Assembly: GCA_937920585.1 (NCBI GenBank)
Contig: CAKZSB010000361.1
Location: 1 to 32,209, forward strand
Origin: an uncultured Granulosicoccaceae bacterium
Lineage (GTDB): Bacteria > Pseudomonadota > Gammaproteobacteria > Granulosicoccales > Granulosicoccaceae
Direction of reading: 5' to 3'
DNA length: 32,209 nt
Every line of letters begins with the position of its first letter. Position 1 is the first letter of the stretch. Shown one piece after another: positions 24,007 to 32,209 of this stretch. The notes below the pieces were generated by a model, which saw only the letters and a list, made by a program, of their open reading frames with translations, searched no databases and was not told where the DNA came from. A program made the translations under genes and the position numbers.

Positions 24007-24771
24007 ATGTACAAGCCATTCGATCTCACCGGCCGCACAGCACTCATCACCGGTGGCAACGGCGGCATCGGTCTGGGCATGGCCCAGGCGTTGCTGCAAG
24101 CCGGTGCCGAAGTGGCAATCTGGGGCTCGAACCGCGAGAAAACCGACCGCGCCGTCGAGCAGCTGGCAGGCTTTGGCAGTGTATCGGGCTTTACCTGCGA
24201 TGTCGGTGACGAGCAGATGGTGGGAGAGGTCATGGAGCAGACGCTGACAACCCTCGGTCGACTGGATGCCTGCTTTGCCAACGCCGGCGTCTCCGCCACC
24301 CCGACACCCATCGCCAACATGAGCGCGGAGGAATTTCGCCGCGTGCAGCGCGTCAACGTGGACGGCGTGTTCTATACCTTTCGCGCAGCTACTATCGCCA
24401 TGCAGCAAGCCGGCAACGGCGGCTCACTGGTGGCCACTGCAAGTACCGCCGCAATCGAGGGCGCTGCGCGCAATAGTCACTATGGCGCCTCTAAAGGGGC
24501 CATAACATCCTACGTACGTGCCCTGTCGGTAGAACTTGCACGCTACCAGATTCGAGTCAATTCAATACTGCCCGGCTGGATCACCACCGATATGACGGCC
24601 CGGGCGATGGCCGATGAGCGATTCAGCAGCAACGTCATGCCACGTATTCCGGCACGCCGTTGGGGCACGATCGAGGATTTTGGCGGCATCGCGATTTATC
24701 TGATGAGCGATGCCTCTTCGTACACCACCGGCGAGCAGTTTGTCATCGACGGCGGCTACACCAAGTTTTAG
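24007..24771 (+). CDS. short-chain dehydrogenase/reductase
   Basis: A 254-residue classical SDR with TGGNGGIG at 15-22, ANAGV at 91-95, Asn117, Ser136, Tyr149 and Lys153 (YGASK). The C-terminal YLMSDASSYTTGEQFVIDGGY is as in FabG-type and gluconate/polyol dehydrogenases. The ATG at 24007 is preceded by AGAGGA at six bases; the open frame upstream to 23815 has no similarity. It is divergent from the Gfo/IPMDH pair and followed after 35 bases by the amidase, so it probably belongs to the same catabolic unit. Confidence 0.92.
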   Translation: MYKPFDLTGRTALITGGNGGIGLGMAQALLQAGAEVAIWGSNREKTDRAVEQLAGFGSVSGFTCDVGDEQMVGEVMEQTLTTLGRLDACFANAGVSATPTPIANMSAEEFRRVQRVNVDGVFYTFRAATIAMQQAGNGGSLVATASTAAIEGAARNSHYGASKGAITSYVRALSVELARYQIRVNSILPGWITTDMTARAMADERFSSNVMPRIPARRWGTIEDFGGIAIYLMSDASSYTTGEQFVIDGGYTKF

Positions 24772-24806
24772 GCTGGCCGAATGCGCACAGGTAATCGGCG
24801 CCCCAA

Positions 24807-26210
24807 ATGATCAGCCCCGTCTGTGCCATGAGCGCGACCGCGATTGCCACCGCTATCCGGCAGCGGGCGTTATCCTGTCGCGAAGTCATTGAGGCACATC
24901 TGACGCGCATTGCGCAGATCAACACGCGTGTTAACGCATTAACGGTCGTATTTAGTGATCAGGCCCTGTCGCAGGCAGATGCCGCTGACCTCGCTCAGGC
25001 GCAGGGTAAGTCTATCGGCCCGCTGCACGGGGTGCCGATCACTGTGAAGGAAAATATCGATGTCGCCGGTTCGGCTACCACCAAAGGTGTGCCGGCGCTT
25101 AAAGACGCGATTGCCTGGCGGGACGCACCGGTGATCACCCATCTGAAAGCTGCCGGCGCGATTGTTATCGCGCGCAGCAACATGCCCGAGTTCGGTATGC
25201 GCTGGCACACCGACAACGAACTTCACGGCGCCACATTAAACCCCTGGCATGTGCAGCGTACGCCCGGTGGATCAAGTGGTGGCGAGGCCGCGGCTATCGC
25301 CACCGGTATGTCGCCGCTGGGGATCGGCAACGATATGGGCGGATCGACTCGCCAGCCGGCGATCAACTGTGGCATATGCGGGCTGCGCCCCGGCACCGGG
25401 CGCGTATCGCGGGTGATGACCACAAACGCCGACGACATACCGATGTATTACGAACAAATCGCCTGTGTGAACGGCCCGATGGCACGTACTGTCGAGGACC
25501 TGCAACTGGCATTGTCGGTCATGCAACAGCCCGATCCGAGTGATCCGATCTGGCAGCCCGCTGTGCCGCCACCAGGCTGTGCACAGGAAAACCGCGTCGG
25601 CCTGATCACACAGTTGCCAGGGGATGCAACAGAACCTGCCGTGTCGAGGGCACTGCAATCAGCCGCCGGCACACTGCGCACCGCGGGTTATCAGGTTGAG
25701 GAGATTGAAGCACCGGATCTGCAAACTGCCGATGACATCATTCAACGACTGGCGTTGTTCGAGGTGGAAGACTATCTGGACGAAATTCTGCCGATGCTCG
25801 GCGCCGATGCGCGCAGATTTCTGACAACGGTTATCGGCAAACAAGATGTCGACGGGGCGAGTTATCGCAATGCGATTGCCGAGCGGTATCGCGTCGCTCG
25901 TCACTGGAATGTGTTATTGCAACAATACCCGCTCATAATGGGGCCAGTATCAACCATGGAGCCATTCATCGTCGGCGCCGACACCGGCAGCGCCGCAGGG
26001 ATTAACCGCATCGTGCGGTCATTCCGGCTCACAGAACTGTGCAACCTGCTTGGACTGCCCGCACTGGCACTGCCGGTGACACTGGATAATGGCGTGCCGC
26101 AGGGCGTGCAATTGATCGCGCGGCGTTTTGACGAAGCGCGCTGTTTCGCCGCTGCAAAATATATTCAACAGGACACGCAAATCACTACACCCATCGAGCC
26201 TGCCAACTGA
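24807..26210 (+). CDS. amidase signature family hydrolase
   Basis: A 467-residue amidase signature enzyme. The Ser-cisSer-Lys triad is complete: Lys81 in TVKENID, Ser156 in PGGSSGGE and the nucleophile Ser180 in NDMGGSTRQPA, with the same 75- and 24-residue spacings as in fatty-acid amide hydrolase. It should hydrolyse an amide or a related C-N bond; GatA is unlikely, since no gatB or gatC is near. An ATG at 24828 could be the start instead, as neither has a strong ribosome site. It follows the SDR by 35 bases and ends 26 bases from the convergent LysR gene. Confidence 0.9.
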   Translation: MISPVCAMSATAIATAIRQRALSCREVIEAHLTRIAQINTRVNALTVVFSDQALSQADAADLAQAQGKSIGPLHGVPITVKENIDVAGSATTKGVPALKDAIAWRDAPVITHLKAAGAIVIARSNMPEFGMRWHTDNELHGATLNPWHVQRTPGGSSGGEAAAIATGMSPLGIGNDMGGSTRQPAINCGICGLRPGTGRVSRVMTTNADDIPMYYEQIACVNGPMARTVEDLQLALSVMQQPDPSDPIWQPAVPPPGCAQENRVGLITQLPGDATEPAVSRALQSAAGTLRTAGYQVEEIEAPDLQTADDIIQRLALFEVEDYLDEILPMLGADARRFLTTVIGKQDVDGASYRNAIAERYRVARHWNVLLQQYPLIMGPVSTMEPFIVGADTGSAAGINRIVRSFRLTELCNLLGLPALALPVTLDNGVPQGVQLIARRFDEARCFAAAKYIQQDTQITTPIEPAN

Positions 26211-26236
26211 CCGATTAGACCAAAGCGAGTGAAATT

Positions 26237-27166
26237 TCAAAGCTGCGTGGTTTCGAAATACTGTTGCAGCTCGTCGACAAACATTTTCACTTTAGCCGGC
26301 GCACGACGGCCACTCGGATAGATGGCATAGATCGCCACATCACCATCAGACGGTGCGGCGATGTAATCTTCAAGCAGCGGTACCAGCGCCCCCTCCTCAA
26401 CCCGCTCGGCCACAGTCCAGTCAACCAGTAAAATGATCCCGAGCCCGGCCATCGCTGCCCTGATCAGCACATCGGCAGAATTGGCTTTAATTGCGCCGTT
26501 TACCGGGATTTCGTGGAGCCCATCCGGGCCCTCAAAGCGCCACGTCTTGGCGCCTGCTCGCCACAACGCAGAGACCTGTTCAAATTCGAACGTCAGGCAA
26601 TTGTGCCCGCGCAATTCATCGGGGTGCTGTGGCTTGCCGAAACGCTCGATGTAGGCCGGGCTGGCATAAACGCAGCGCTTGATGGGTGCGAGTTTTCGCG
26701 CCACCAGGGTCGAGGAATCTTCGAGTGTGGCAATGCGCACGGCAACGTCGAGGCCGCGGCCAATGATATCAACGATGCTATCGGACAACTGCACCTCGGC
26801 GCTCACCGACGGCCAGCGCTGAAGATAGCGCGCCAGCGCAGGCACGATATGCAGCCTGCCCAGCACGGTCGGCGCACTGAGCCGCAACACCCCCGCCGGC
26901 GTCTGATCAAAATCACTCACTGCCCGCTTGGCCTCGTCGAGGTCAGCCAGTAAACGCTGCGCGCGGGCGTGAAAAATCTCGCCCGATTCGGTCAGTGACA
27001 AAGTGCGCGTGGTGCGAATGAACAACAGCACCTGAAGCTCGCGCTCAAGCTGAGTAATCTGTCTGGATACCGACGAAGTCACCAGGCCCAGATGCCGGGC
27101 AGCGGTAGAGAAGTTGCCGGCTTCAACGACAGCAACGAAAACCTGTAACGCGGTGGTCGAAATCAT
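26237..27166 (-). CDS. LysR family transcriptional regulator
   Basis: A 309-residue full-length LysR protein. The winged helix-turn-helix is at 1-60 (LQVFVAVVEAGNFSTAARHLG, then a SSVSRQITQLE recognition helix) and the periplasmic-binding-protein-like effector domain is at 90-300 (GVLRLSAPTVLGRLHIVPAL; AAMAGLGIILLVDW). The sequence is of the AaeR/DhaS-like single-effector type. The ligand is unknown. It is convergent with the amidase gene and divergent from a small gene whose promoter region carries a LysR-type dyad, so autoregulation and control of that gene are likely. Confidence 0.92.
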   Translation of the reverse strand: MISTTALQVFVAVVEAGNFSTAARHLGLVTSSVSRQITQLERELQVLLFIRTTRTLSLTESGEIFHARAQRLLADLDEAKRAVSDFDQTPAGVLRLSAPTVLGRLHIVPALARYLQRWPSVSAEVQLSDSIVDIIGRGLDVAVRIATLEDSSTLVARKLAPIKRCVYASPAYIERFGKPQHPDELRGHNCLTFEFEQVSALWRAGAKTWRFEGPDGLHEIPVNGAIKANSADVLIRAAMAGLGIILLVDWTVAERVEEGALVPLLEDYIAAPSDGDVAIYAIYPSGRRAPAKVKMFVDELQQYFETTQL

Positions 27167-27168
27167 TG

Positions 27169-27183
27169 TTGCAATTTATGCAA
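27169..27183. promoter_or_regulatory. LysR-type operator dyad
   Basis: TTGCA, ATTTA, TGCAA: a perfect dyad that contains a T-N11-A LysR box (T27170 to A27182). It starts two bases upstream of the LysR start codon and 23 bases before the -35 of the divergent small gene, a typical place for an autoregulatory site. The match is to the general family consensus only. Confidence 0.6.
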
Positions 27184-27205
27184 AGGTGTTTCGCACGATA
27201 GCATG

Positions 27206-27234
27206 TTTATAGGCAACTGCCGCAAGACTATATT
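27206..27234 (+). promoter_or_regulatory. sigma-70-type promoter for the small gene
   Basis: -35 TTTATA at 27206-27211 and -10 TATATT at 27229-27234, with 17 bases between. Transcription would start near 27241, about 36 bases before the ATG at 27277 and downstream of the LysR dyad. Confidence 0.55.
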
Positions 27235-27276
27235 GATCTCACGCCAAACGGCATCACCCAAAAAAGGAACAGATCA

Positions 27277-27468
27277 ATGAAGCATACAGCCACCTCTTCA
27301 CTGCCCTCGCACACACTGGATCACGCCATGTACCCGTCGCGCGGCAGCGTTGAATCCATTCGCACTGATGCGATCAAGCAACTGTGGCAGGCCCTGCGCA
27401 ACTCAGTATCGCGAAACACTCGGCGCGCAACCATAAGCATGCAGCCGACTGCTGCTGCCACTTGCTGA
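27277..27468 (+). CDS. small protein, unrecognised
   Basis: A 63-residue basic, Ser/Thr/Ala-rich protein with no membrane helix or known domain that I can see; a middle helix (SIRTDAIKQLWQALRNSV) is amphipathic and is followed by an arginine cluster. Support for it being a gene is contextual: an AAAAAAGGA ribosome site seven bases before the ATG, a promoter, and a strong hairpin 12 bases after the TGA. The whole unit, about 260 bases, could alternatively be a regulatory RNA. It is divergent from the LysR gene and is its most likely direct target. The function is unknown. Confidence 0.55.
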   Translation: MKHTATSSLPSHTLDHAMYPSRGSVESIRTDAIKQLWQALRNSVSRNTRRATISMQPTAAATC

Positions 27469-27470
27469 CA

Positions 27471-27503
27471 CGAAAAACAAAAGGGGCCCGAAACGGGCCC
27501 CTT
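27471..27503 (-). terminator. strong intrinsic terminator, shared by convergent genes
   Basis: AAGGGGCCCG, loop AAA, CGGGCCCCTT at 27481-27503: a perfect 10-base stem. On the minus strand it is followed by TTGTTTTTCG, a good T tract, so it mainly ends the large lipoprotein transcript. On the plus strand the tail (CTGGTATC) is poor, but the hairpin may still stop the small gene. Confidence 0.9.
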
Positions 27504-27529
27504 CTGGTATCGCTTGCAGCAGCGCTCAG

Positions 27530-29890
27530 TTAACGCGACTGACTGTCCAGCCTAAAGGTGAGATCCGGAATCTCCGAAGGATTTCGGTACCAGTCCCGGG
27601 CTTGCTCACCGCCGCTCTGCACCCAATCGATGAAAGCCGGATAGGCCTCACTGATGTCCACATATTCAGCAGGGTAATCGATAGAGAATGGTACATCGAT
27701 CATCCACGGCAGGTTTGCGTTGTTGACGTAAAAGGTATCAATGCCGTTAGAGGCATCATCGCCGCTACCAAACAGCGCTGTATCCTGGCCACTGGTTGGA
27801 CGATGGTGAGGCAAGTGAATTTCTATATCGCGCACGCTCCCACCATCGCGGTAGATTTCTCCACCCGTCGCGTTCAGCCGTGTGTAACCGGCCAGATCAC
27901 TTGCCACTTTATGGGCGTAGAGATAGGGGTTGTACGGTGCCGGGCCCAGCGCGGTTCGATCGACCGGGTTGCTGAAAGTTAAATGAAAATCGAAACTGCT
28001 GATTTCGTTCTCTGAGCAGCCGGGCAATGTATGAAACGTCCAGCACTTGGCACTTCCGCCTTGCCAGGTGTGACGCCAGGCATCATCAAAAATCGAGTAA
28101 TTCAGAAACACGGCATCGGAGATCGGTTCAATCAGCTCACCGTTGAGGGTGGCAGACTCGACGTTGTCGGCAAATACGGCATCCCCGAGTGAGACTGCAA
28201 AGCCGTTGTGAAAAGCTGCACCACGCGCCTGCAACTGATACTCGATTTCAACATCCTTGATCTGCGCGCTGCTGTTCAACACCTCGCGAACACGATATCG
28301 GACTACCATGTCGTTCATGTCGTAATCACCCTGCAACGGCCAGTTATCCTCGGCAAGCAATGTGCCCCACTCATTTTCACCCGGATAGAACTGCTCAAAT
28401 GCGCGGCTCGCGTCGGTATCGTCGATGTCGGTTGCATCGGTTACACCATCCTGATCAGCATCAATCGCCGCATCATCATTCGATAGAACAGGAATGCTCG
28501 CGACATTCGCAAGCGCATCCGCTGGCGACACCTCTATTTGAATGACAAGGTCGTTGTAGTCTTTATCACTGTAGCTGTAGTCGAGACGAATGTCCTCGAA
28601 CCCCAGCCAGAAGCGCCGTGTATTTCGGGCCAGATCAACCTCCTCGCCCAGCATCACGATGTGTTTGCGATCAGTCGCGGTACTTTCTGGATTTAAATCC
28701 GACAGGGTGTAAAAGTGATGCCCGTTATAGCCACGACCCCGGCCCGAAGACCAGCCATTTGCCGCCAGCCAGAAACCCAGCCCGGCCTGATCGGTGGCTG
28801 GATCAATCTCCCCAAGAAAAATACTCGAGCCGGATTTCAGCCCGCCACCGCTTCCTGTCAGTGAGGTGTTGGGAAAAAGGACTTTCGCCGCATCAACCTG
28901 ATCATGGCTGGTGGGTGGCTGATCCGGATCGTAGGAGAAAAAACCGAAGGTGTTTCGGTAACCGGCACCTTCGTGCAGGAAGGACACCAGTACTTTAGCC
29001 GGCCGGGAAAACTCCAGGTTACTGCCCGAAGCATCGGCATTCAGAAAGCGCGGCGCCGGCGACCCGCCCGCAGGCAATGCATCGCCAATCATTTTTAGCA
29101 TGGCGCTATCCACATCGATATTGCAAAGGTCACCGGCGTTCATGCTTTCCATGTCGCAGGCTGGCGCATTCCTGATGCCCTGAGGATGACCATACCAATA
29201 GTTGTAGCTAGTGAAGAATGGCTGAAGAAAGTAGTCGGCGGACGCGGCATTGCCAAGCGCTTGCCGCCGTGTTGCATCGCTGGCAAGTACGCCGTCGAGC
29301 GCAAGCACGGCTTCCTCGGACTCCGGGCCGAAATTCCCGTTCGCCTCGAAACCACCGGCTTCCTGTGTAATTGGCACGTAGGCAACTGCTGCGACGCCCA
29401 TCAAACGCGTCACGACATAGACATAACCCCTGGCTGCAATGTGACCAGGTAACTGCAACTGTCCTGATGCAGTGCCGTCGCTGCCGGATACCGATTGCAG
29501 GTACGGGGAAAGCCCTTCCAGTTCCTCGGCAAAGGGTTCACGCATATCTTCTTCAAGTGCTGCGTCGACGGCCGCGTACACTTCATACCCGACACCTGCG
29601 GCAGGCTCGCCGGAGACATCGAGCATTTGCAAATTCAACGTGACGGTCACCGAGCTTGACCAATCAAAAGCTGCTGGTACTTGCAGATCCGACGTGGCAG
29701 TCGGTGCTGATACTGTTTCAACTTCTGGCGTCGGAGCTTCAATCTCTGGCACTCCCGAACCAGTCTGAGCAGTGGCGGCGCCTGCCGTCGGCTCCGCACC
29801 GGCGATGTATTCGCCACTACCGCCGCATGCACTCAGCATAGACATAAACAACACAATAGAGGTTGCTGGTAACAATCTGAAATCTATCAA
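27530..29890 (-). CDS. DUF4114/LruC-domain lipoprotein
   Basis: A 786-residue secreted lipoprotein. A signal peptide (IDFRLLPATSIVLFMSMLSAC) ends at Cys22, then a Pro/Glu/Thr-rich linker. A DUF4114-like domain lies at about 297-455 (VLVSFLHEGAGYRNTFGFFSY to DYNDLVIQIEV), an Asp-rich, calcium-loop-like stretch DADQDGVTDATDIDD at 477-491, and a LruC-type domain at about 500-780 starting FYPGENEWG and containing DYDMNDMVVRY. Several Cys (CDMESMNAGDLC) may pair. The TTG at 29890 has an AGGCAGG ribosome site and makes a proper signal peptide; the frame is open to a GTG at 29932 with no such site. Function is probably surface attachment or structure; no ligand is known. Confidence 0.8.
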   Translation of the reverse strand: MIDFRLLPATSIVLFMSMLSACGGSGEYIAGAEPTAGAATAQTGSGVPEIEAPTPEVETVSAPTATSDLQVPAAFDWSSSVTVTLNLQMLDVSGEPAAGVGYEVYAAVDAALEEDMREPFAEELEGLSPYLQSVSGSDGTASGQLQLPGHIAARGYVYVVTRLMGVAAVAYVPITQEAGGFEANGNFGPESEEAVLALDGVLASDATRRQALGNAASADYFLQPFFTSYNYWYGHPQGIRNAPACDMESMNAGDLCNIDVDSAMLKMIGDALPAGGSPAPRFLNADASGSNLEFSRPAKVLVSFLHEGAGYRNTFGFFSYDPDQPPTSHDQVDAAKVLFPNTSLTGSGGGLKSGSSIFLGEIDPATDQAGLGFWLAANGWSSGRGRGYNGHHFYTLSDLNPESTATDRKHIVMLGEEVDLARNTRRFWLGFEDIRLDYSYSDKDYNDLVIQIEVSPADALANVASIPVLSNDDAAIDADQDGVTDATDIDDTDASRAFEQFYPGENEWGTLLAEDNWPLQGDYDMNDMVVRYRVREVLNSSAQIKDVEIEYQLQARGAAFHNGFAVSLGDAVFADNVESATLNGELIEPISDAVFLNYSIFDDAWRHTWQGGSAKCWTFHTLPGCSENEISSFDFHLTFSNPVDRTALGPAPYNPYLYAHKVASDLAGYTRLNATGGEIYRDGGSVRDIEIHLPHHRPTSGQDTALFGSGDDASNGIDTFYVNNANLPWMIDVPFSIDYPAEYVDISEAYPAFIDWVQSGGEQARDWYRNPSEIPDLTFRLDSQSR

Positions 29891-29999
29891 ATGAACCTGC
29901 CTTATGGGTAAGCACGAACTAGTGCCGGGCACTACAGCGGCAGGTGCGGCAGGTTTCTGGGATTTTGGAGTGAAATGTTAGAACGACTTCACACTTGGG

Positions 30000-30974
30000 T
30001 TACTGCATTACTTCATCCGGAATTGAACTGCCATCCAGAAAATGCCCGAGCGCGGTGATGAACTGCTGTTCGCCCCGCACCCGCGTGCCGCTGCCGGCAT
30101 TCGACGTATGGGACGTCACCATCACCGCAGGATGATCCCAAAGCGAGCTGTCCTGTGGCAGGGGTTCAGTATCGAAAACATCCAGCACAGCCAGTGCCGG
30201 TCGCCCGTTATCGAGCGCTGCGAGCAATGCCGTTTCATCGAGCAGTGCACCTCGGGCAACATTGATCAGCAGCGAGCCCGGTTTCATTGCGGCAAAAAAA
30301 TCTGAATCAGCCATTTTGTCGGTTTGCGGCGTGTGCGGACAAGCCAGCACAATAACATCGGCTGCCGGCAGTTCATCGTGTATTTGTGCCAGTGTGACGG
30401 TGCGATCGGCGAGCGGATCCTGCACATCTGACTGCCGAACAGCGATGATATTTGCATCGAAGGCTCTGGCACGTTTTGCAACAGCGCGACCAATATGCCC
30501 GAACCCGGCAATTAACCATTGACTGCCGGCAAGCTCCGAAAAGCGCTGCATACGCCATGTTTTGTCACGCTGTTGGGCCAGGCGCTGCCGCGTGTTTTGC
30601 GAATGAAACAAGGCATGCGCAAGCACATATTCAGCGATTGGCAAAGCCTGCGCGCTGCTCTTACTTATACGTATGCCGTTTGCGAAAAGCATTTCATAGA
30701 GCGGGTCGTCGAGTCCGGCGTTGAGCGTTTGAATCCACTGCATCGAGTTGAAACCCGCCAGTGCCTCGCAATAGGGCTTCATCAATTTCGCCCGCATTAC
30801 ATCGAAACTGAGCCAGCCAGCACTGGGTGCCACATCCGCGGCGTTTACTGCGGTACCATTTTTCTCGAGACTGCCATCACTTTTCCACAGCACCGGTACC
30901 ACTTGCGGGTAACGTGCGGAAATCTCATCACCGACACGCTGCCACGATTCCTCGAACACCAGTATTTCGGTCAT
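30000..30974 (-). CDS. D-isomer-specific 2-hydroxyacid dehydrogenase
   Basis: A 324-residue NAD(P)-dependent D-2-hydroxyacid dehydrogenase. The Rossmann loop is GFGHIG at 157-162, and the catalytic trio is Arg241 (NVARGALLDE), Glu270 (FDTEPLP) and His289 (TSHTSN). Substrates of this family include glyoxylate, hydroxypyruvate and other 2-keto acids. The ATG at 30974 is five bases beyond the tyrS stop, so the genes are likely co-transcribed; a TTG three codons earlier overlaps tyrS. Otherwise unrelated to tyrS; the pairing is unusual. Confidence 0.9.
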   Translation of the reverse strand: MTEILVFEESWQRVGDEISARYPQVVPVLWKSDGSLEKNGTAVNAADVAPSAGWLSFDVMRAKLMKPYCEALAGFNSMQWIQTLNAGLDDPLYEMLFANGIRISKSSAQALPIAEYVLAHALFHSQNTRQRLAQQRDKTWRMQRFSELAGSQWLIAGFGHIGRAVAKRARAFDANIIAVRQSDVQDPLADRTVTLAQIHDELPAADVIVLACPHTPQTDKMADSDFFAAMKPGSLLINVARGALLDETALLAALDNGRPALAVLDVFDTEPLPQDSSLWDHPAVMVTSHTSNAGSGTRVRGEQQFITALGHFLDGSSIPDEVMQ

Positions 30975-30979
30975 TTTGT

Positions 30980-32209
30980 TCAAACCGGCCGCAACAGCAC
31001 GTGGCGTTTTTTGCCGAACGAGAGTTTCACCACACCATCCTGTAGCTGCGAATCATCAATGTTCATACGCTCATCACCGACCGCCTGATCATTCACTTTC
31101 ACAGCCCCGCCCTTTACGCTGCGACGCGCCTCGCCATTGCTGGCTGCAAGACCGCCCTGCACCATAAGGCTGAGCAGGCCGATACCAGCCGAGAGTTCTG
31201 CTGCCGGAATCTCGATCGACGGCAGATCGCTGGCAGTCTGACCCTGCTCGAAGGTTTGCCGCGCAGTCTCTGCCGCCTGCTCGGCAACAGCGCGGCCGTG
31301 CAGCAGCGCGGTAACTTCGGTGGCCAGCACTTTTTTCGCATCGTTCATTTCAACACCCTGCAACGCGCCAAGGCGCGCTACTTCATCGAGTGGCAGCGTG
31401 GTGTAGAGTTTTAGAAAACGCTCGACGTCTGCATCCTCGGTGTTGCGCCAGAATTGCCAGAATTCGTAGGCGCTGAGCATGTCATCGTTAAGCCACACCG
31501 CGCCACTTGCGGTCTTGCCCATTTTGGCGCCGGATGATGTCGTGAGCAATGGCGAGGTCAGTGCGTACAACTGCATGCTGTGCATCCTTCGCCCAAGGTC
31601 AATACCACTGACAATATTGCCCCACTGATCCGAGCCCCCCATTTGCAACGAGCAATCGTAGCGTTTACTCAGTTGCACAAAATCATATGCCTGCAGAATC
31701 ATGTAGTTGAATTCGAGAAACGACAGCGATTGCTCGCGGTCAAGCCGCAGTTTCACTGAATCAAAAGACATCATTCGGTTAACGGAAAAATGTCTGCCTA
31801 CATCGCGTAAGAATTCGACGTAGTTAATATCCATCAGCCAGTCGGCGTTGTTCACCATCAACGCTGTGCCACCCTGATCCGTGAAATTGAGGTAGCTTGA
31901 GAACGCCTGCCGGATACCCGCCAGGTTGGCCTCGATACCTTCTGACGTGAGCATCTTGCGCGCTTCATCCTTGAACGACGGATCGCCAATCATAGAGGTC
32001 CCGCCTCCCATCAACGCAATCGGCCGGTGACCGGTTTGTTGCATCCAGTGCAGCATCATGATCTGAATCAAAGAGCCTGCGTGCAGACTGGTCGCGGTGG
32101 CGTCAAAGCCAATATAGCCTGTGACGGTTTGGGTGGCGAACAGATTGTCGAGCCCGGCATCATCAGAGGTCTGGTGGATGAAACCGCGCGACGCCAGGGT
32201 GTGCAGAAA
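30980..32209 (-). CDS. tyrS: tyrosyl-tRNA synthetase, 5' end outside window
   Basis: 409 residues of class I tyrosyl-tRNA synthetase; the frame runs into the window edge and only the first few residues are missing. The HIGH-like motif appears as LHAGSLIQ and the KMSKS-like loop as [10 protein letters not shown]. The tyrosine-site region [13 protein letters not shown] and [13 protein letters not shown] is typical. The C-terminal S4 RNA-binding domain follows ([24 protein letters not shown]). It charges tRNA-Tyr in the cytoplasm. This motif style is common in alphaproteobacteria and some others. It is followed at five bases by the 2-hydroxyacid dehydrogenase gene. Confidence 0.96.
   Translation of the reverse strand, partial: FLHTLASRGFIHQTSDDAGLDNLFATQTVTGYIGFDATATSLHAGSLIQIMMLHWMQQTGHRPIALMGGGTSMIGDPSFKDEARKMLTSEGIEANLAGIRQAFSSYLNFTDQGGTALMVNNADWLMDINYVEFLRDVGRHFSVNRMMSFDSVKLRLDREQSLSFLEFNYMILQAYDFVQLSKRYDCSLQMGGSDQWGNIVSGIDLGRRMHSMQLYALTSPLLTTSSGAKMGKTASGAVWLNDDMLSAYEFWQFWRNTEDADVERFLKLYTTLPLDEVARLGALQGVEMNDAKKVLATEVTALLHGRAVAEQAAETARQTFEQGQTASDLPSIEIPAAELSAGIGLLSLMVQGGLAASNGEARRSVKGGAVKVNDQAVGDERMNIDDSQLQDGVVKLSFGKKRHVLLRPV

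Overview
This window looks like chromosomal DNA from a free-living, aerobic, heterotrophic proteobacterium, most likely a gammaproteobacterium. The evidence is moderately high GC in most genes, dense gene packing on both strands, a GlyGly-CTERM-type surface protein, a GGDEF-EAL regulator, LysR regulators, and a large set of acyl-CoA, SDR and hydroxy-acid enzymes. The partial tyrosyl-tRNA synthetase has a HAGS/KMGKT-type signature, so an alphaproteobacterial affinity cannot be ruled out from one window. I see no rRNA, tRNA, CRISPR array, prophage or intact insertion sequence.

Layout. 1-4845: the N-terminal part of a LysR regulator (minus), a large two-helix membrane protein joining Rossmann/RCK-like, RyR-like and SLOG/LOG-like domains (minus), a small GlsB/YeaQ membrane protein (plus), then about 850 bases without a convincing gene, partly AT-rich and holding a perfect 10-base inverted repeat. 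4846-8730: a compact plus-strand operon of a free-standing amino-acid adenylation domain, a membrane oxidoreductase-like protein with histidine pairs and a nucleotide-binding tail, and an enoyl-CoA hydratase. 8734-11370: minus-strand genes for a GNAT acetyltransferase, a fluoroacetate/haloacetate dehalogenase-like hydrolase, a MaoC hydratase and a P-loop kinase-like ATPase. Two tandem 87-base REPIN-like palindromes lie between the last two.

11729-13858: a PAS-PAS-GGDEF-EAL protein split by one in-frame TAA. 13855-19564: a GlyGly-CTERM exported protein, then a minus-strand catabolic block read in the order ketopantoate reductase-like protein, HAD protein, acyl-CoA dehydrogenase, SDR, SDR. The HAD and dehydrogenase genes resemble separated parts of the ACAD10 architecture. 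20154-21661: a solitary Wza-like export lipoprotein facing a predicted beta-barrel protein, with a terminator between them.

21690-27166: a second catabolic block. A Gfo/Idh/MocA oxidoreductase overlaps an isopropylmalate/tartrate-dehydrogenase-like gene. Diverging from them are an SDR and an amidase, and a LysR regulator lies convergent at the far end. The LysR start abuts a TGCA-N5-TGCA operator-like dyad, a promoter, and a small unrecognised gene ending at a strong terminator. 27530-29890: a large DUF4114/LruC-type lipoprotein. 29933-32209: a D-2-hydroxyacid dehydrogenase five bases behind the 3' part of tyrS.

The candidates that most deserve attention are the RCK-RyR-SLOG membrane protein, the adenylation/membrane oxidoreductase/crotonase operon, the interrupted c-di-GMP enzyme, the split ACAD10-like block, and the small gene beside the LysR dyad.
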